From the NCBI RefSeq assembly GCF_000001735.4, contig NC_003070.9, forward strand, positions 62,001-126,000: a DNA stretch of 64,000 nt. Direction: 5' to 3'. A model generated the notes under the pieces. That model did no database searches. It saw only the letters and a list, made by a program, of their open reading frames with translations, and had not been told where the DNA came from. Shown here piece after piece: positions 24,715-35,619 of the stretch (position 1 is the stretch's first letter; every line of letters begins with the position of its first letter). A program made the position numbers and the translations under genes. The DNA is from Arabidopsis thaliana (lineage: Eukaryota; Streptophyta; Magnoliopsida; Brassicales; Brassicaceae).

Positions 24715-26145
24715 TCAACACGAGCACGAAGCTTGTTCCTTGATATTACTAGTCTCAAGATCCGAACCAGAGATGACATCAATTCTCGAACCGTCAAGTT
24801 TCACGGTGGCTCCACCGTCGGATTCCATAGCTTTTCTCGAAACAACAACGCGGCTGAAAATCTCCTCGAGTAAACGGAAAAAAGCTTCGTCGACGTTTCC
24901 GCCGCTTAGAGCCGAGACTTCCGAGAAAAAAAGCCGTTGAGTCTCGGCGAATTCGACTGCATCCTCCGTAGGAACGGCACGTTTACCAACGGAGAGATCG
25001 GCTTTGTTTCCGACGAGCATGATCACGGCGGAATCATCGGCGTGAGCACGTAATTCCTCGACCCAACGTGCAACGTGGTCGAATGAGAGGCGTTTGGTAA
25101 TGTCGTAAACCACCATCGCACCTAACGCACCTCTGTAGTAGGCGCTAGTCACCGCTCTGTATCTGACCGCCGAAACAGGGTAAGCAAACAAATATTTTTT
25201 AATTGAATATATTATAACAAAATCTGACATTGCAGACCAAATCAAGAAAGACCAATAATTATTCAAAATCCCATAAATTTAAATATCGTGATCCTAGATA
25301 ATATAACGAAATTCTACTCTAGTTTATTTTAACATTTAATTTGTATACAAATCTGAGATTCAGCTATAAAGAATTATCAATGTAAGACTGCAATTTCTTC
25401 GCTCTTTAATTAATGCAAAACAAAAATATACGCAACATTTATACATATTTTATCAAGAAAAATAATATGAAAAAACGATATTAAAAGAAACTTTTGCATC
25501 GGTAAGAAAAATATAAAGTTTTACTTATGCAAGTATGCAACAAAGTATTCGGTGAGTTATTGCATTTGACCTTTTGATCTATAAGTGGTTGCAAAAAGAC
25601 AAAAACAAAATATGCAGAAAAGAAATCTGACATTGTATTAACCAAATCAAGAACACCAATGGTTATTCAAATCCATACCACAATTCTTTACCCAACAAAA
25701 ATATTCCATATTGTATTAGAAATATATTTAGTTACAAAATCAAATCAAACCATATCTAAATTACCGTGATCCAAGTGAAATGAAGTGATAGTCTAAACAA
25801 ATGATTTGAATCCAAAAGTGAGAGCTTAATAAAATATATAAAGAATTATCAATGTGTTTTTGGATATAGATGATATAACCTCTCTTGACCGGCGGTGTCC
25901 CAGATCTGAGCTTTGACGAGTTTGCCCCGAAGAGTGATGGTCCGTGTCTGAAACTCGACACCAATGGTTGATTTTGAATCATAACAGAACTCGTTGTGTG
26001 TAAAACGTGAGAGGAGCTGCGTTTTCCCGACAGCAGAATCTCCAATGACCACCACCTTGAACACGTAATCGATCTTTTCCGGCATCGTCGGTTTCTTTAC
26101 GTGTTTGTTATTCTCCGGCGACTCACCGCTCATCTCTTCGTTCAT
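24715..26145 (-). CDS. RABA3: Rab GTPase RABA3 (Rab11-related)
   Basis: Two exons (complement): 25880-26145 and 24715-25162, joined in frame across a 717-base intron; 237 aa. The intron splits the codon for the Arg after DTAGQE, as in many plant RABA genes. GTPase motifs: P loop GDSAVGKT (35-42), switch I with STIGVEF, DTAGQE (83-88), GNKADL, and SALSG (ETSA equivalent). The effector region reads [18 protein letters not shown]. The C terminus ends CSC (235-237), a CXC double geranylgeranylation signal. It has an N-terminal extension of about 25 residues before the fold. Known for the clade: RABA GTPases act at the trans-Golgi network/early endosome in secretion and cytokinesis. The intron contains an imperfect internal duplication. 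Confidence 0.96.
25223..25855. repeat. Imperfect direct repeat pair inside the RABA3 intron
   Basis: The block at 25223-25386 begins TCTGACATTG, continues ACCAAATCAAGAA and ends AAAGAATTATCAATGT. The block at 25626-25855 begins and ends with the same words and shares others in order (CGTGATCC, AAAT words). The second copy abuts the donor side of exon 1. It looks like a segmental duplication within the intron, diverged by substitutions and an insertion of about 65 bases. Confidence 0.65.
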
Positions 26146-26246
26146 TATTGCGCTGATGAAGAAAACAACTATAAAGTTTAAGTCTCTTTTGAGTAAAGTG
26201 GGAGTGAGTGAAACAGAGAAAAGAGAAGAAAGGAGAAGAAATTTGG

Positions 26247-26253
26247 TTTTATA
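26247..26253 (-). promoter_or_regulatory. Putative TATA box of RABA3
   Basis: The minus strand reads TATAAAA about 100 bases upstream of ATG 26145. Confidence 0.5.
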
Positions 26254-26817
26254 TGGTTCAGTACGAATATACCGAATTAACAAAAATTCTGAACCACTTC
26301 AGTGAGATTGGTTGGATTCACTCATAACCATTCGCAACCATATTTAATAAAACTAAAACTGCTACAAACCAAAATTTCGTAAATTTGGTTTGGTTTAAGT
26401 CGTTGAAATAACCCAAACTAAAATTAAATATTGAGTATCCTAACCTAAAAGTGTTGATATATGAAGACAGCAACAATGCTCTGTGCATTATTTTAATTAG
26501 CTCTTCTTTTATATATAATTTTAATTAGCTTTTTATATATGATTCAAAATGAATATACAATGTTTAAATATAGCTGTGGCTTGTGGGCATGGACCGACAT
26601 AATTGAAAAACGTTATTATTTTGCTAAATCAATATAGTGATACAACATGAAACCCACGATTTGTCTGGAGACCACCTAAAAAAGCTCTTATGCTCCATCA
26701 ATTGTTGGTTGTTGTCTACTTCTACCTCATGTATGAATTTATTGCTTTTTTTTTGGTCTATTTCTTTAGTTTTTATATGGTGTTGCTGAAAAATTAAATA
26801 TATGGATTGTAGCATAA
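26254..26817. other. Intergenic between RABA3 and the Pol III subunit gene
   Basis: Divergent promoter DNA with no gene; the site II and telo box elements of the right-hand gene are listed separately. Confidence 0.45.
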
Positions 26818-26819
26818 GT

Positions 26820-26928
26820 TGGGCCTACGTGATATTTTAGGCCCAATAAAAGTTGGGGTGAAACAATTAAAGTATTTCCTAACTAAAAAGAGGGTTCAGA
26901 ATGTTGAAGAAACAGAAACTTAGGGTTT
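26820..26928 (+). promoter_or_regulatory. Site II pair plus telo box upstream of the Pol III C11-like gene
   Basis: TGGGCC at 26820 and GGCCCA at 26840 form a close pair, and a telo box TAGGGTTT lies at 26921, about 50 bases before the ATG. This trio is typical of plant genes for translation and nucleic-acid machinery expressed in proliferating cells, which fits the product. Confidence 0.65.
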
Positions 26929-26976
26929 ATGTGGTGGATGAATGATTTAGCAGCGAATTGAAGGGTGTGGTGGAAG

Positions 26977-27529
26977 ATGGAGTTTTGTCCAACATGTGGG
27001 AATCTGTTGCGATACGAGGGAGGTGGCAATTCGAGATTCTTCTGTTCCACATGTCCATACGTCGCCTACATCCAAAGACAGGTTCTTTTTTCAATTATAT
27101 ACCTTTTGAAAGTTTGTGAGCAAACCGTTAAAATTCTCTCCTCTGTTCCTGAGTGCTTTGGAATTTTGACAGGTGGAGATAAAGAAGAAGCAACTTCTGG
27201 TTAAGAAATCTATAGAAGCTGTTGTGACTAAAGATGATATACCCACAGCTGCTGAAACTGAAGGTATTTTCAGTCTCTTGTCTTCTCTTCTTCTAATTTT
27301 AGGACTGTGATGAGTTGGTTCAGAGTTGATCTCACTTGGGGAAAGAGTAGAGTAGACTTTTGTTTCACTTTCTTTCTCATGTTGGGATTGTTTGGTTTTA
27401 ACAGCCCCATGTCCAAGGTGTGGCCACGACAAGGCATACTTCAAATCAATGCAGATTCGTTCAGCAGATGAGCCAGAATCAAGATTTTATAGATGCTTGA
27501 AGTGCGAGTTCACTTGGCGTGAGGAATGA
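26977..27529 (+). CDS. RNA polymerase III subunit C11-like (TFIIS/RPB9-type), 106 aa
   Basis: Three exons: 26977-27081, 27173-27263 and 27405-27529, GT-AG, 106 aa. An N-terminal zinc ribbon has C4, C7, C23 and C26 (FCPTCG, FFCSTCPYVA). A charged linker follows. The C-terminal TFIIS-type zinc ribbon uses C68, C71, C96 and C99, with the acidic hairpin QIRSADEPES carrying D87 and E88. That hairpin with the IQRQ segment points to the Pol III subunit C11/RPC10 rather than RPB9. Known role: it stimulates intrinsic transcript cleavage, termination and reinitiation by Pol III. The last codons and 3' UTR of this gene have been copied about 1.8 kb downstream, in front of FKGP. Confidence 0.92.
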
Positions 27530-27769
27530 ACTGACTGATGATCATCTTCTCCGTCTCTTTGCCTCTGCCAATTTTGAAAGTTTCTACTTTTGCAACCTTC
27601 TTAGAGTTTGTTTTACCATTGCAAATTTAGCAGATCCTTTATGTACTCTGCTTCTTTCTGTCTCACAGCTCAATAGTTTCTGTTTCGATTAAATTTTGGA
27701 ATGTTGTGCAAAGTTTTAATCTTTGAGGTGAAAGAGATGAAGCAAATTGATCTGTTTTGAGATTTCCAG
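27514..27769 (+). repeat. Direct repeat copy A: 3' end of the Pol III C11-like gene
   Basis: It starts at TTGGCGTGAGGA within the last codons and runs through the 3' UTR to about 27769. It matches 29357-29598 at roughly nine bases in ten by eye, with small gaps. Confidence 0.9.
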
Positions 27770-28263
27770 GGATACTTATTGGCTTGAGTATATCTGTAAT
27801 GTATTAAAAATTAGTTCGGTAAAGCTTAATGATTACTGATTCTGGACATTAGCCATTAGTGATGTCGAGTTTATTCCCGTCATTCGTAAACTTGTTATTG
27901 CTTTAGGTCTTCCCATTAACGAGCATACACTAGAGACCAGTTTCCTTAATTTCTGTTGTTGATTTGGTTGTTGATGTGTTGTGTGCATTGCTGTAGAACA
28001 GTAGAAGATATATTGCTTTCTTCTTTAGTCGTTGCCATTCTTTGGGAACAGTAGAAGAGATGGATTTATCTGAGTTTGCAGAGTGATTTTAGAATTGATT
28101 CTGGTTAGAATGTAGATTGCCTTAGCCATAGAACGTAAGCGTTATATTCTTTCTGTTTCAGGTAGGAGATAGGGAATTTCGACGCAGCACCTGATTGATT
28201 CTCCAGAGATCAAAACTAAGTCCACACTAAGGACCATATGGTCCAATCAGTTCCAGATACTTG
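27770..28263. other. Intergenic, no gene seen
   Basis: Downstream of the Pol III subunit gene. No coding structure, and no match to other parts of the window that I noticed. Confidence 0.4.
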
Positions 28264-28347
28264 GAGCATTGCCTTGTGTTGTGAGCATAAAACGGCAAAA
28301 CCCATGAGCATTGCCTTGTGTTGTGAGCATAAAACGGCAAAACCCAT
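28264..28347 (+). repeat. Perfect tandem repeat, 2 x 42 bp
   Basis: Two identical adjacent 42-base units, each starting GAGCATTGCCTTGTG and ending GGCAAAACCCAT. Confidence 0.97.
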
Positions 28348-28452
28348 GAAAGAAGGTTGATAGCATTAGAGAAAACAGAGCATTGCAGCTCACACCGTCC
28401 ACCCATGAACTGATGATACTTTCACTATTTTTTCCGGATTGATTGCATCTTA

Positions 28453-28605
28453 GAATCATAGTCCTGTTTCCATTGGCCTTAATTAGCTGTTTAAGTACTA
28501 AGAAAAGTCTTGTTACCTTGTGATCTAGTTAATTAGCTGTTTAAGTACTAAGGAAAGTTTTGTAAAACTAATTAAGAATCATAATCCTATTTCCATCGGC
28601 CTGAG
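28453..28605 (+). repeat. Interleaved imperfect direct repeats
   Basis: GAATCATAGTCCTGTTTCC near 28453 recurs as GAATCATAATCCTATTTCC near 28576. Between them TTAATTAGCTGTTTAAGTAC occurs twice (near 28480 and 28530). The order A-B-B-A suggests nested duplication. Confidence 0.75.
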
Positions 28606-29356
28606 GGAATTACTTTATACAGTCTACTACAATTGGCCTTGAACTTGTGATCTTAAACTTGCATTAATGGAGACTTGATGGAGTTTGGAGAGCTTCAACA
28701 ACATTTTGCGGCTGAGACTGATCTATTAAATTTTATCCTGGTTCAAGCCTATATCTTTTTCTCGACTGTTTCATAGAGCAAATTTATAACAAGTTGTTTT
28801 AAAATCCTAATGATACATTATTATTGACTTTGAGTATACATTATTATTGACTTTGAGTATACAAAATCTATACAAACTCTTTTTTTTTTTTTTTTTAAAT
28901 GTCTTTTGTGATAAATTTCTTGCGGTAGTTTTAAACATTCGTCTATTGTTCTTGCAGTGAACTCATCAGATCTGTCAGGACATCTATTTGTATCCTTAGA
29001 ACCCTTGCAACTTTGTAATGAAATTTTCAAGTGGAGTAGTAACAGCAACCACTGCATCAATGGAGATTAAAAGAGTAAAAACTATGAAAAGGAAAAAAAG
29101 AAACCACAAGCCTACTACATACATCAAAGATGGCGAAAGTAGAAACATTAGTAGGAATAACATAAAACATTTAAATGATTCGAAAAGCAGACATTGTTGA
29201 ATTAAGTAAATTCAAACTCCAGCGTTTGCAGAGAAAGTTTGTTTTTTGATACAATCAAACTCCTCGACACTCAACTCCTTCTATTCTCCAAGGCCCATAA
29301 CTTTGATAATAGCAAAAGCCCAAAGGCCCAAATATGAAAAGCTCGCTTATCTTTTA
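28606..29356. other. Intergenic upstream of FKGP
   Basis: It includes a short tandem repeat of TTATTGACTTTGAGTATACA (28819-28860), a poly(T) run near 28881 and site II cores GGCCCA at 29292 and 29325, probably part of the FKGP promoter. No gene supported; the open frame at 29018-29200 is low-complexity Lys/Arg/Ser sequence. Confidence 0.5.
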
Positions 29357-29598
29357 TTGGCGTGAGGACTGAACTGATTGATGGATCATCTCCTCTGTCT
29401 CTTTGCCTCTGCCAATTTTGAAAGTTTCTTCTTTTGCAATCTTCTTAGAGTTTGTTTTACCATTGCAAATTTAGCAGATCCTTTATGTACTCTGCTTCTT
29501 TCTGTCTGCTCAAGAGTTTCTGTATTCGATATAATTTTGGAATGTTGTGCAAAGTTTTAATCTTTGAGGTGAAGCAAATTGATCTGGTTTAAGATTCA
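29357..29598 (+). repeat. Direct repeat copy B in the FKGP 5' region
   Basis: A near copy of 27514-27769, starting TTGGCGTGAGGA and ending in GATCTGGTTTAAGATT. It contains the final codons and 3' UTR of the Pol III C11-like gene but none of its upstream exons. It ends about 150 bases before the FKGP ATG, so it lies in the FKGP promoter or 5' UTR. Confidence 0.9.
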
Positions 29599-29749
29599 GT
29601 ATTGAGACGACGACGTATTTATTAATTGCATTGGTATTTGACTTTGATCTGAACAAAACTTACTTCTTCTTCTCCCTCTTCCTCTGTTCACCTAACCTTT
29701 AGGCTCCAGATTTTAATTTCTCACATTTCTTCGTCTTTGTAGCAAGAAG

Positions 29750-32700
29750 ATGTCTAAGCAGAGGAAGAAAGCTGACTTAGCCACCGTTTTGCGCAAGTCA
29801 TGGTACCACTTAAGGCTCTCGGTGCGCCATCCCACTCGGGTCCCGACTTGGGATGCGATTGTGCTCACAGCGGCTAGTCCTGAACAAGCGGAGCTCTACG
29901 ACTGGCAGCTCCGGCGAGCGAAACGTATGGGACGAATAGCTAGCTCCACTGTCACTTTGGCCGTTCCTGATCCAGATGGCAAACGGATCGGGTCTGGTGC
30001 TGCTACTCTCAACGCCATTTATGCTCTCGCTCGTCATTATGAGAAATTGGGTTTTGATCTTGGTCCCGAGGTAAACATTGTGTTGACAGGTTAGACTATT
30101 CATAATTTGACCTCACTGTATCTCTTGCTTGAGTTGATATCTGAATCATTACGGTAGTTGGTTTTGTTGATTAACTTTGTTAATTTGATGAATCTGGGAT
30201 GTGCAATAAACTACATCTGTTTATATAGCAGTGTGGTGTGATTTGATGTTGTATGTTAATAATCAACAGATGGAAGTTGCGAATGGTGCTTGCAAATGGG
30301 TTAGATTCATCTCTGCAAAGCATGTATTGATGCTTCATGCTGGAGGTGACTCCAAAAGGGTTCCATGGGCAAATCCTATGGGCAAAGTATTCCTCCCACT
30401 TCCTTATCTTGCAGCTGATGACCCTGATGGTCCTGTTCCTCTCCTTTTTGATCATATTCTTGCTATCGCTTCATGTGCAAGACAAGCTTTCCAAGACCAA
30501 GGTGATATCCTTTTTTTAGCTATGTAAAACATACAACGGATGCTGATTTTTGAATTTTATTTGTGAAGGTGGATTATTTATTATGACTGGAGACGTCCTT
30601 CCTTGTTTTGATGCTTTTAAAATGACTCTCCCTGAAGACGCAGCTTCCATAGTTACTGTGCCTATTACTCTCGATATTGCCTCCAACCATGGTGTTATTG
30701 TCACATCAAAATCTGAGTCACTTGCTGAAAGCTATACAGTTAGTTTAGTCAATGATCTTCTGCAGAAGCCTACAGTAGAGGATCTTGTCAAGAAAGATGC
30801 AATTTTACATGATGGACGGACACTCCTTGACACTGGGATAATATCTGCTAGGGGCAGAGCATGGTCGGACCTGGTCGCTCTTGGATGCTCGTGCCAACCC
30901 ATGATCTTAGAGCTTATAGGTAGTAAGAAAGAGGTAAGTTTCTCATATTATGCAGCTTATTCCTAAAGAATGATATTGTACTTCTTCAACAGACTTTGAC
31001 CTCTTATACATGTTTTGTAATTGAATGGGTTTTTGACTTTGCAGATGAGTTTGTATGAAGATTTGGTGGCTGCTTGGGTTCCTTCAAGGCATGATTGGCT
31101 GCGAACCAGACCTTTGGGTGAACTTCTTGTTAACAGTCTGGGGAGGCAAAAGATGTACAGCTACTGCACCTGTATGTTTGTACTGATTTCAAGACTAGCT
31201 AAACTTAAAAAAAAAGAAATCGAGATTGCTATGCTTACTTTTCTAATCTCTTTGTATCATCTTGTGTCAGATGATTTGCAGTTTTTGCATTTTGGAACAT
31301 CAAGTGAGGTATTGGATCATTTAAGCGGGGATGCTTCAGGAATTGTTGGTCGGAGACACTTATGTTCCATCCCTGCAACTACGGTTTCTGATATTGCAGC
31401 ATCTTCCGTTATTTTGTCTAGTGAAATTGCACCTGGTGTCTCCATTGGTGAAGATTCACTTATATATGATTCAACAGTTTCTGGTGCTGTACAAATTGGT
31501 TCTCAGTCCATAGTTGTTGGTATTCACATCCCGAGCGAAGATCTTGGAACTCCAGAGAGTTTCAGGTTCATGCTTCCTGATAGGCATTGTCTTTGGGAGG
31601 TCCCACTAGTGGGACATAAGGGAAGAGTGATTGTGTATTGTGGTCTCCATGACAATCCAAAGAACTCAATTCATAAAGATGGAACTTTTTGCGGTAAACC
31701 CTTGGAGAAGGTATTGTTTGATCTTGGCATTGAGGAAAGCGACCTCTGGAGCTCGTATGTTGCACAAGATAGATGTTTGTGGAATGCAAAACTGTTCCCG
31801 ATTCTTACGTATAGTGAAATGCTGAAGTTAGCGTCGTGGTTGATGGGTTTAGATGATAGTAGAAACAAGGAGAAGATTAAGTTGTGGAGAAGCTCACAAC
31901 GTGTAAGCTTAGAAGAGTTGCATGGATCAATCAACTTTCCTGAGATGTGCAATGGTTCCAGCAATCATCAAGCTGATCTTGCGGGTGGAATCGCTAAAGC
32001 ATGTATGAACTATGGTATGCTTGGGCGTAATTTGTCTCAGCTGTGCCATGAGATTTTACAGAAAGAGTCATTAGGATTGGAAATATGCAAGAATTTTCTG
32101 GATCAATGTCCCAAATTTCAGGAGCAGAACTCCAAAATTCTTCCAAAGAGTCGAGCATACCAGGTAGAAGTTGATCTTCTTCGAGCATGTGGGGATGAAG
32201 CAAAAGCTATAGAGTTGGAGCATAAAGTATGGGGAGCAGTTGCAGAAGAAACTGCTTCAGCTGTGAGATATGGTTTTAGAGGTAAAAATCTAGCCACCAC
32301 CGTTTGGTATAACACCTTTCATAAACCTGGATTTAACTCTTTTATTTGTTCTTCAGAACATCTGTTGGAATCAAGTGGCAAGTCTCATTCTGAGAATCAT
32401 ATTTCTCATCCGGATCGAGTTTTTCAACCAAGAAGGACAAAAGTTGAACTACCAGTTCGGGTAGATTTTGTAGGAGGTTGGAGTGATACACCTCCATGGA
32501 GCTTAGAGCGTGCAGGTTACGTCCTGAACATGGCTATAACCTTAGAAGGTTCACTTCCAATTGGCACAATCATTGAAACAACAAATCAGATGGGAATCTC
32601 AATCCAAGACGACGCTGGAAACGAGCTACACATCGAAGATCCAATAAGCATTAAGACACCATTTGAAGTCAATGATCCATTCAGGCTTGTTAAATCTGCT

Positions 32701-33552
32701 CTATTGGTAACCGGCATTGTCCAAGAAAATTTTGTTGACTCCACAGGGTTAGCAATAAAGACATGGGCCAATGTTCCTCGTGGCAGTGGTCTAGGAACCT
32801 CGAGCATTCTAGCTGCAGCTGTTGTGAAAGGACTTCTCCAGATATCTAATGGAGATGAAAGCAATGAAAACATTGCAAGACTTGTCTTGGTTCTGGAGCA
32901 ACTCATGGGTACAGGAGGTGGCTGGCAAGATCAGATTGGTGGATTATATCCAGGAATCAAATTCACTTCAAGTTTTCCAGGAATCCCTATGCGTCTTCAA
33001 GTTGTTCCTTTACTCGCCTCGCCACAGCTAATTTCAGAGTTGGAGCAACGCCTCCTTGTTGTTTTCACGGGTCAAGTAAGTAGCAACCACTGAGAGGAAG
33101 AAAAGATTTTTTGTTAGCTACAGAGTCTCATTCATTTTATGCCTTTTTTATATAAACAGGTCAGGCTAGCTCATCAAGTCCTACACAAGGTCGTTACAAG
33201 GTATTTGCAAAGAGATAATCTCCTAATTTCAAGCATTAAGCGATTGACGGAGCTGGCGAAATCCGGTAGAGAAGCGTTGATGAACTGTGAAGTTGACGAG
33301 GTAGGCGACATAATGTCAGAAGCTTGGAGACTGCATCAAGAGCTGGATCCGTATTGCAGCAATGAGTTTGTGGATAAGCTTTTTGAGTTTTCGCAACCTT
33401 ATAGCTCAGGATTCAAGCTGGTAGGTGCAGGTGGTGGTGGATTCTCACTTATATTGGCTAAGGACGCAGAGAAAGCCAAGGAGTTAAGACAGAGATTGGA
33501 AGAACATGCAGAGTTTGATGTCAAAGTTTACAACTGGAGCATCTGTATTTGA
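29750..33552 (+). CDS. FKGP: Bifunctional L-fucokinase / GDP-L-fucose pyrophosphorylase
   Basis: Six exons: 29750-30070, 30270-30501, 30569-30933, 31045-31171, 31271-33075 and 33160-33552, all GT-AG and in one frame, about 1,080 aa in this model. The N-terminal half is the fucose-1-phosphate guanylyltransferase: GSGAATLNAIYAL nucleotide loop near residue 83, LHAGGDSKRVPW, and a left-handed beta-helix-like tail (SVILSSEIAPGVSIGEDSLI). The C-terminal GHMP kinase has VRVDFVGGWSDTPPW, the phosphate loop PRGSGLGTSSILAAA, and GAGGGGFSLIL near the end. Known role: the cytosolic salvage pathway turns free L-fucose into GDP-L-fucose for glycans. The copied 3' end of the upstream gene lies directly before it. 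Intron 4 is 99 bases and lacks a stop in frame, so its retention would insert 33 residues. Confidence 0.96.
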
Positions 33553-34063
33553 AAGATACATACAGTGTCAGTGTGTCATCATCTTGATTCTTGTAAATTG
33601 ATATATTTTTTTGGGACCTTTGGAAAAAATAAAAGCAGAAGAATCTTTCAGATTTGCAATTAAAAACGATGTCGTGTGGTAAACAAAATCCTTTGCTTGA
33701 CCAAGTCGTTCTCTTCTTGCTTCTGGTTGGTTTACTTCATAGTTCAACGACCACCAAGCTGTGAAGTGACCGTATTACCCCTGCCTGGAATCAAGGTCAA
33801 AAGGCCCCGGAAAATCAGTACGTTGGTAGCATTTGGATTTGGAGATAACGCCGTTAAAAGACTCTGTAACGGGTTTGCTCAACAGCTCTCTCTAGTTCGT
33901 TTATCGAATTAGATAATGCCACTCCAAAAAACGTTACTTTACCTTACCTATCTCGCTGACGTCAGATCCCACCGTTAGAGCTTACACTTGTAACGCCGTT
34001 TCCTGCATTTTCCACAAGCAAGGTAAAAAAAAGCTTTGTGCAGAGAGAGAGAGAAGAAGAAAA
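33553..34063. other. Intergenic, FKGP 3' end to LRAT-domain gene
   Basis: It holds the FKGP 3' UTR and the next promoter. The open frame at 33676-33912 is not supported. Confidence 0.5.
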
Positions 34064-35242
34064 ATGGGTTTGCTTACGAACAAGATTGAGAGAGAAGAGC
34101 TAAAGCCAGGAGATCACATCTATACTTACAGAGCAATCTTCGCTTATTCTCACCACGGTAACTTTAGATTCATTCTTCCCAAGTTTGCTCCTTTCTTTCT
34201 CGTTCATTCAATCATAACATCAAAAAGTGAAATTATCCTCAATGCAAGTCTTTTCTTTTAGTTTCTACTGGTCGGTTTAATCTTCTTATTGAAACTGTAA
34301 ATTCACAAAGTTGACGACTTTATCTAGATAGATCTTGAAGACAATGGTCTATATTCCAATCTTTGCATGACCTAATTTCACCCTGGCTCTGTATTTTGAT
34401 GTTATTCCATCATATCTTCTGATCTCTGATGGACTTTATAGATGATTTTTGTTTATTTGACATATTTTTATCCCAATTTCCTCTGGTGATGAAGAATTGA
34501 TACTGTTGTAGACATTCCTTCATGGGCTTTGATTTGATTGTGGATTTTTGCAGGAATCTTTGTCGGTGGGTCCAAAGTTGTTCATTTCAGACCTGAACAC
34601 AACCCCATGGATTCATCAACATCATCAATATCATCATCTTCCTCTGAAGATATCTGTTCCATATTTCCTGATTGCGGTTTCAGACAACCGGACAGTGGAG
34701 TAGTCCTTTCTTGCTTAGACTGTTTCCTCAAGAACGGCTCACTCTACTGCTTCGAATATGGAGTCAGTCCATCGGTTTTCCTAACCAAAGTCCGCGGAGG
34801 GACTTGCACAACCGCGCAATCTGATACAACTGATTCAGTCATCCACAGGGCAATGTACCTTCTCCAAAACGGATTTGGCAACTACGACATTTTCAAGAAC
34901 AACTGTGAGGATTTCGCGCTCTATTGCAAGACCGGTTTGCTTATAATGGATAAGCTCGGTGTAGGGAGAAGCGGTCAAGCTTCTTCAATTGTTGGTGCTC
35001 CTTTGGCTGCACTCCTCTCTTCTCCTTTCAAATTGCTTATTCCAAGTCCCATTGGTGTGGCAACAGTTACTGCTGGTATGTACTGTATGAGTCGCTATGC
35101 TACCGATATTGGTGTTAGAAGCGACGTCATTAAGGTCTCAGTTGAGGATTTGGCTCTCAACCTTGACGTAAAGACCATTGAGCAAGGTGAAGAAGAAGAA
35201 GAAGACGAAGAAGAAGATTCTGATACCGACTATGTTAGGTGA
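34064..35242 (+). CDS. LRAT/NC-domain protein, 260 aa
   Basis: Two exons: 34064-34157 and 34554-35242, GT-AG, 260 aa. The LRAT-like (NlpC/P60-related) fold is recognised by GDHIYTYR near residue 17, the His pair region [16 protein letters not shown] (about 28-44), and the cysteine motif [13 protein letters not shown] near residue 135, which supplies the presumed catalytic Cys. A hydrophobic segment follows ([18 protein letters not shown], about 180-197). The C terminus is highly acidic ([17 protein letters not shown]). Known for animal relatives: acyltransferase or phospholipase activity on phospholipids; plant members are hardly studied, so activity here is inference. It is head to tail with FKGP and the ORMDL gene. 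Confidence 0.92.
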
Positions 35243-35619
35243 CAAACAGATACCTATCACCTTTGTTCACGAATTTCGATATACATAAGAAAACATTTCA
35301 GTTAGAATCCTCATGTTGGTTTTATGTTCCCTTTATTGCATTTGTTGGCCTATTTTCTGTCTGTACAAAATGAAAACGCAGACGTTTTGGTTTGGGTAAT
35401 GTCAAAAATATCCCAATAATTAATTAATGCCCAGTGTAGATGCAAAAAAGCAGTCGTCGTCTTTCACGGGCACACAAAATTAAACCAAAGAAACAAACAA
35501 TCCTTGTTCTCGCCGAAATAGAGAATTTTGTGAATCTGGGTTTTTAGTTCAGGTGTTAATATAAGATTTTGATCAAAAGAAGACGAGATTCGATCCGATC
35601 CGATCTGATTGAAGAAGAA

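Noticed and set aside
29018-29200. 60-codon Lys/Arg-rich open frame before FKGP
   Set aside because: Low-complexity sequence in repeat-rich non-coding DNA; no conservation evidence.
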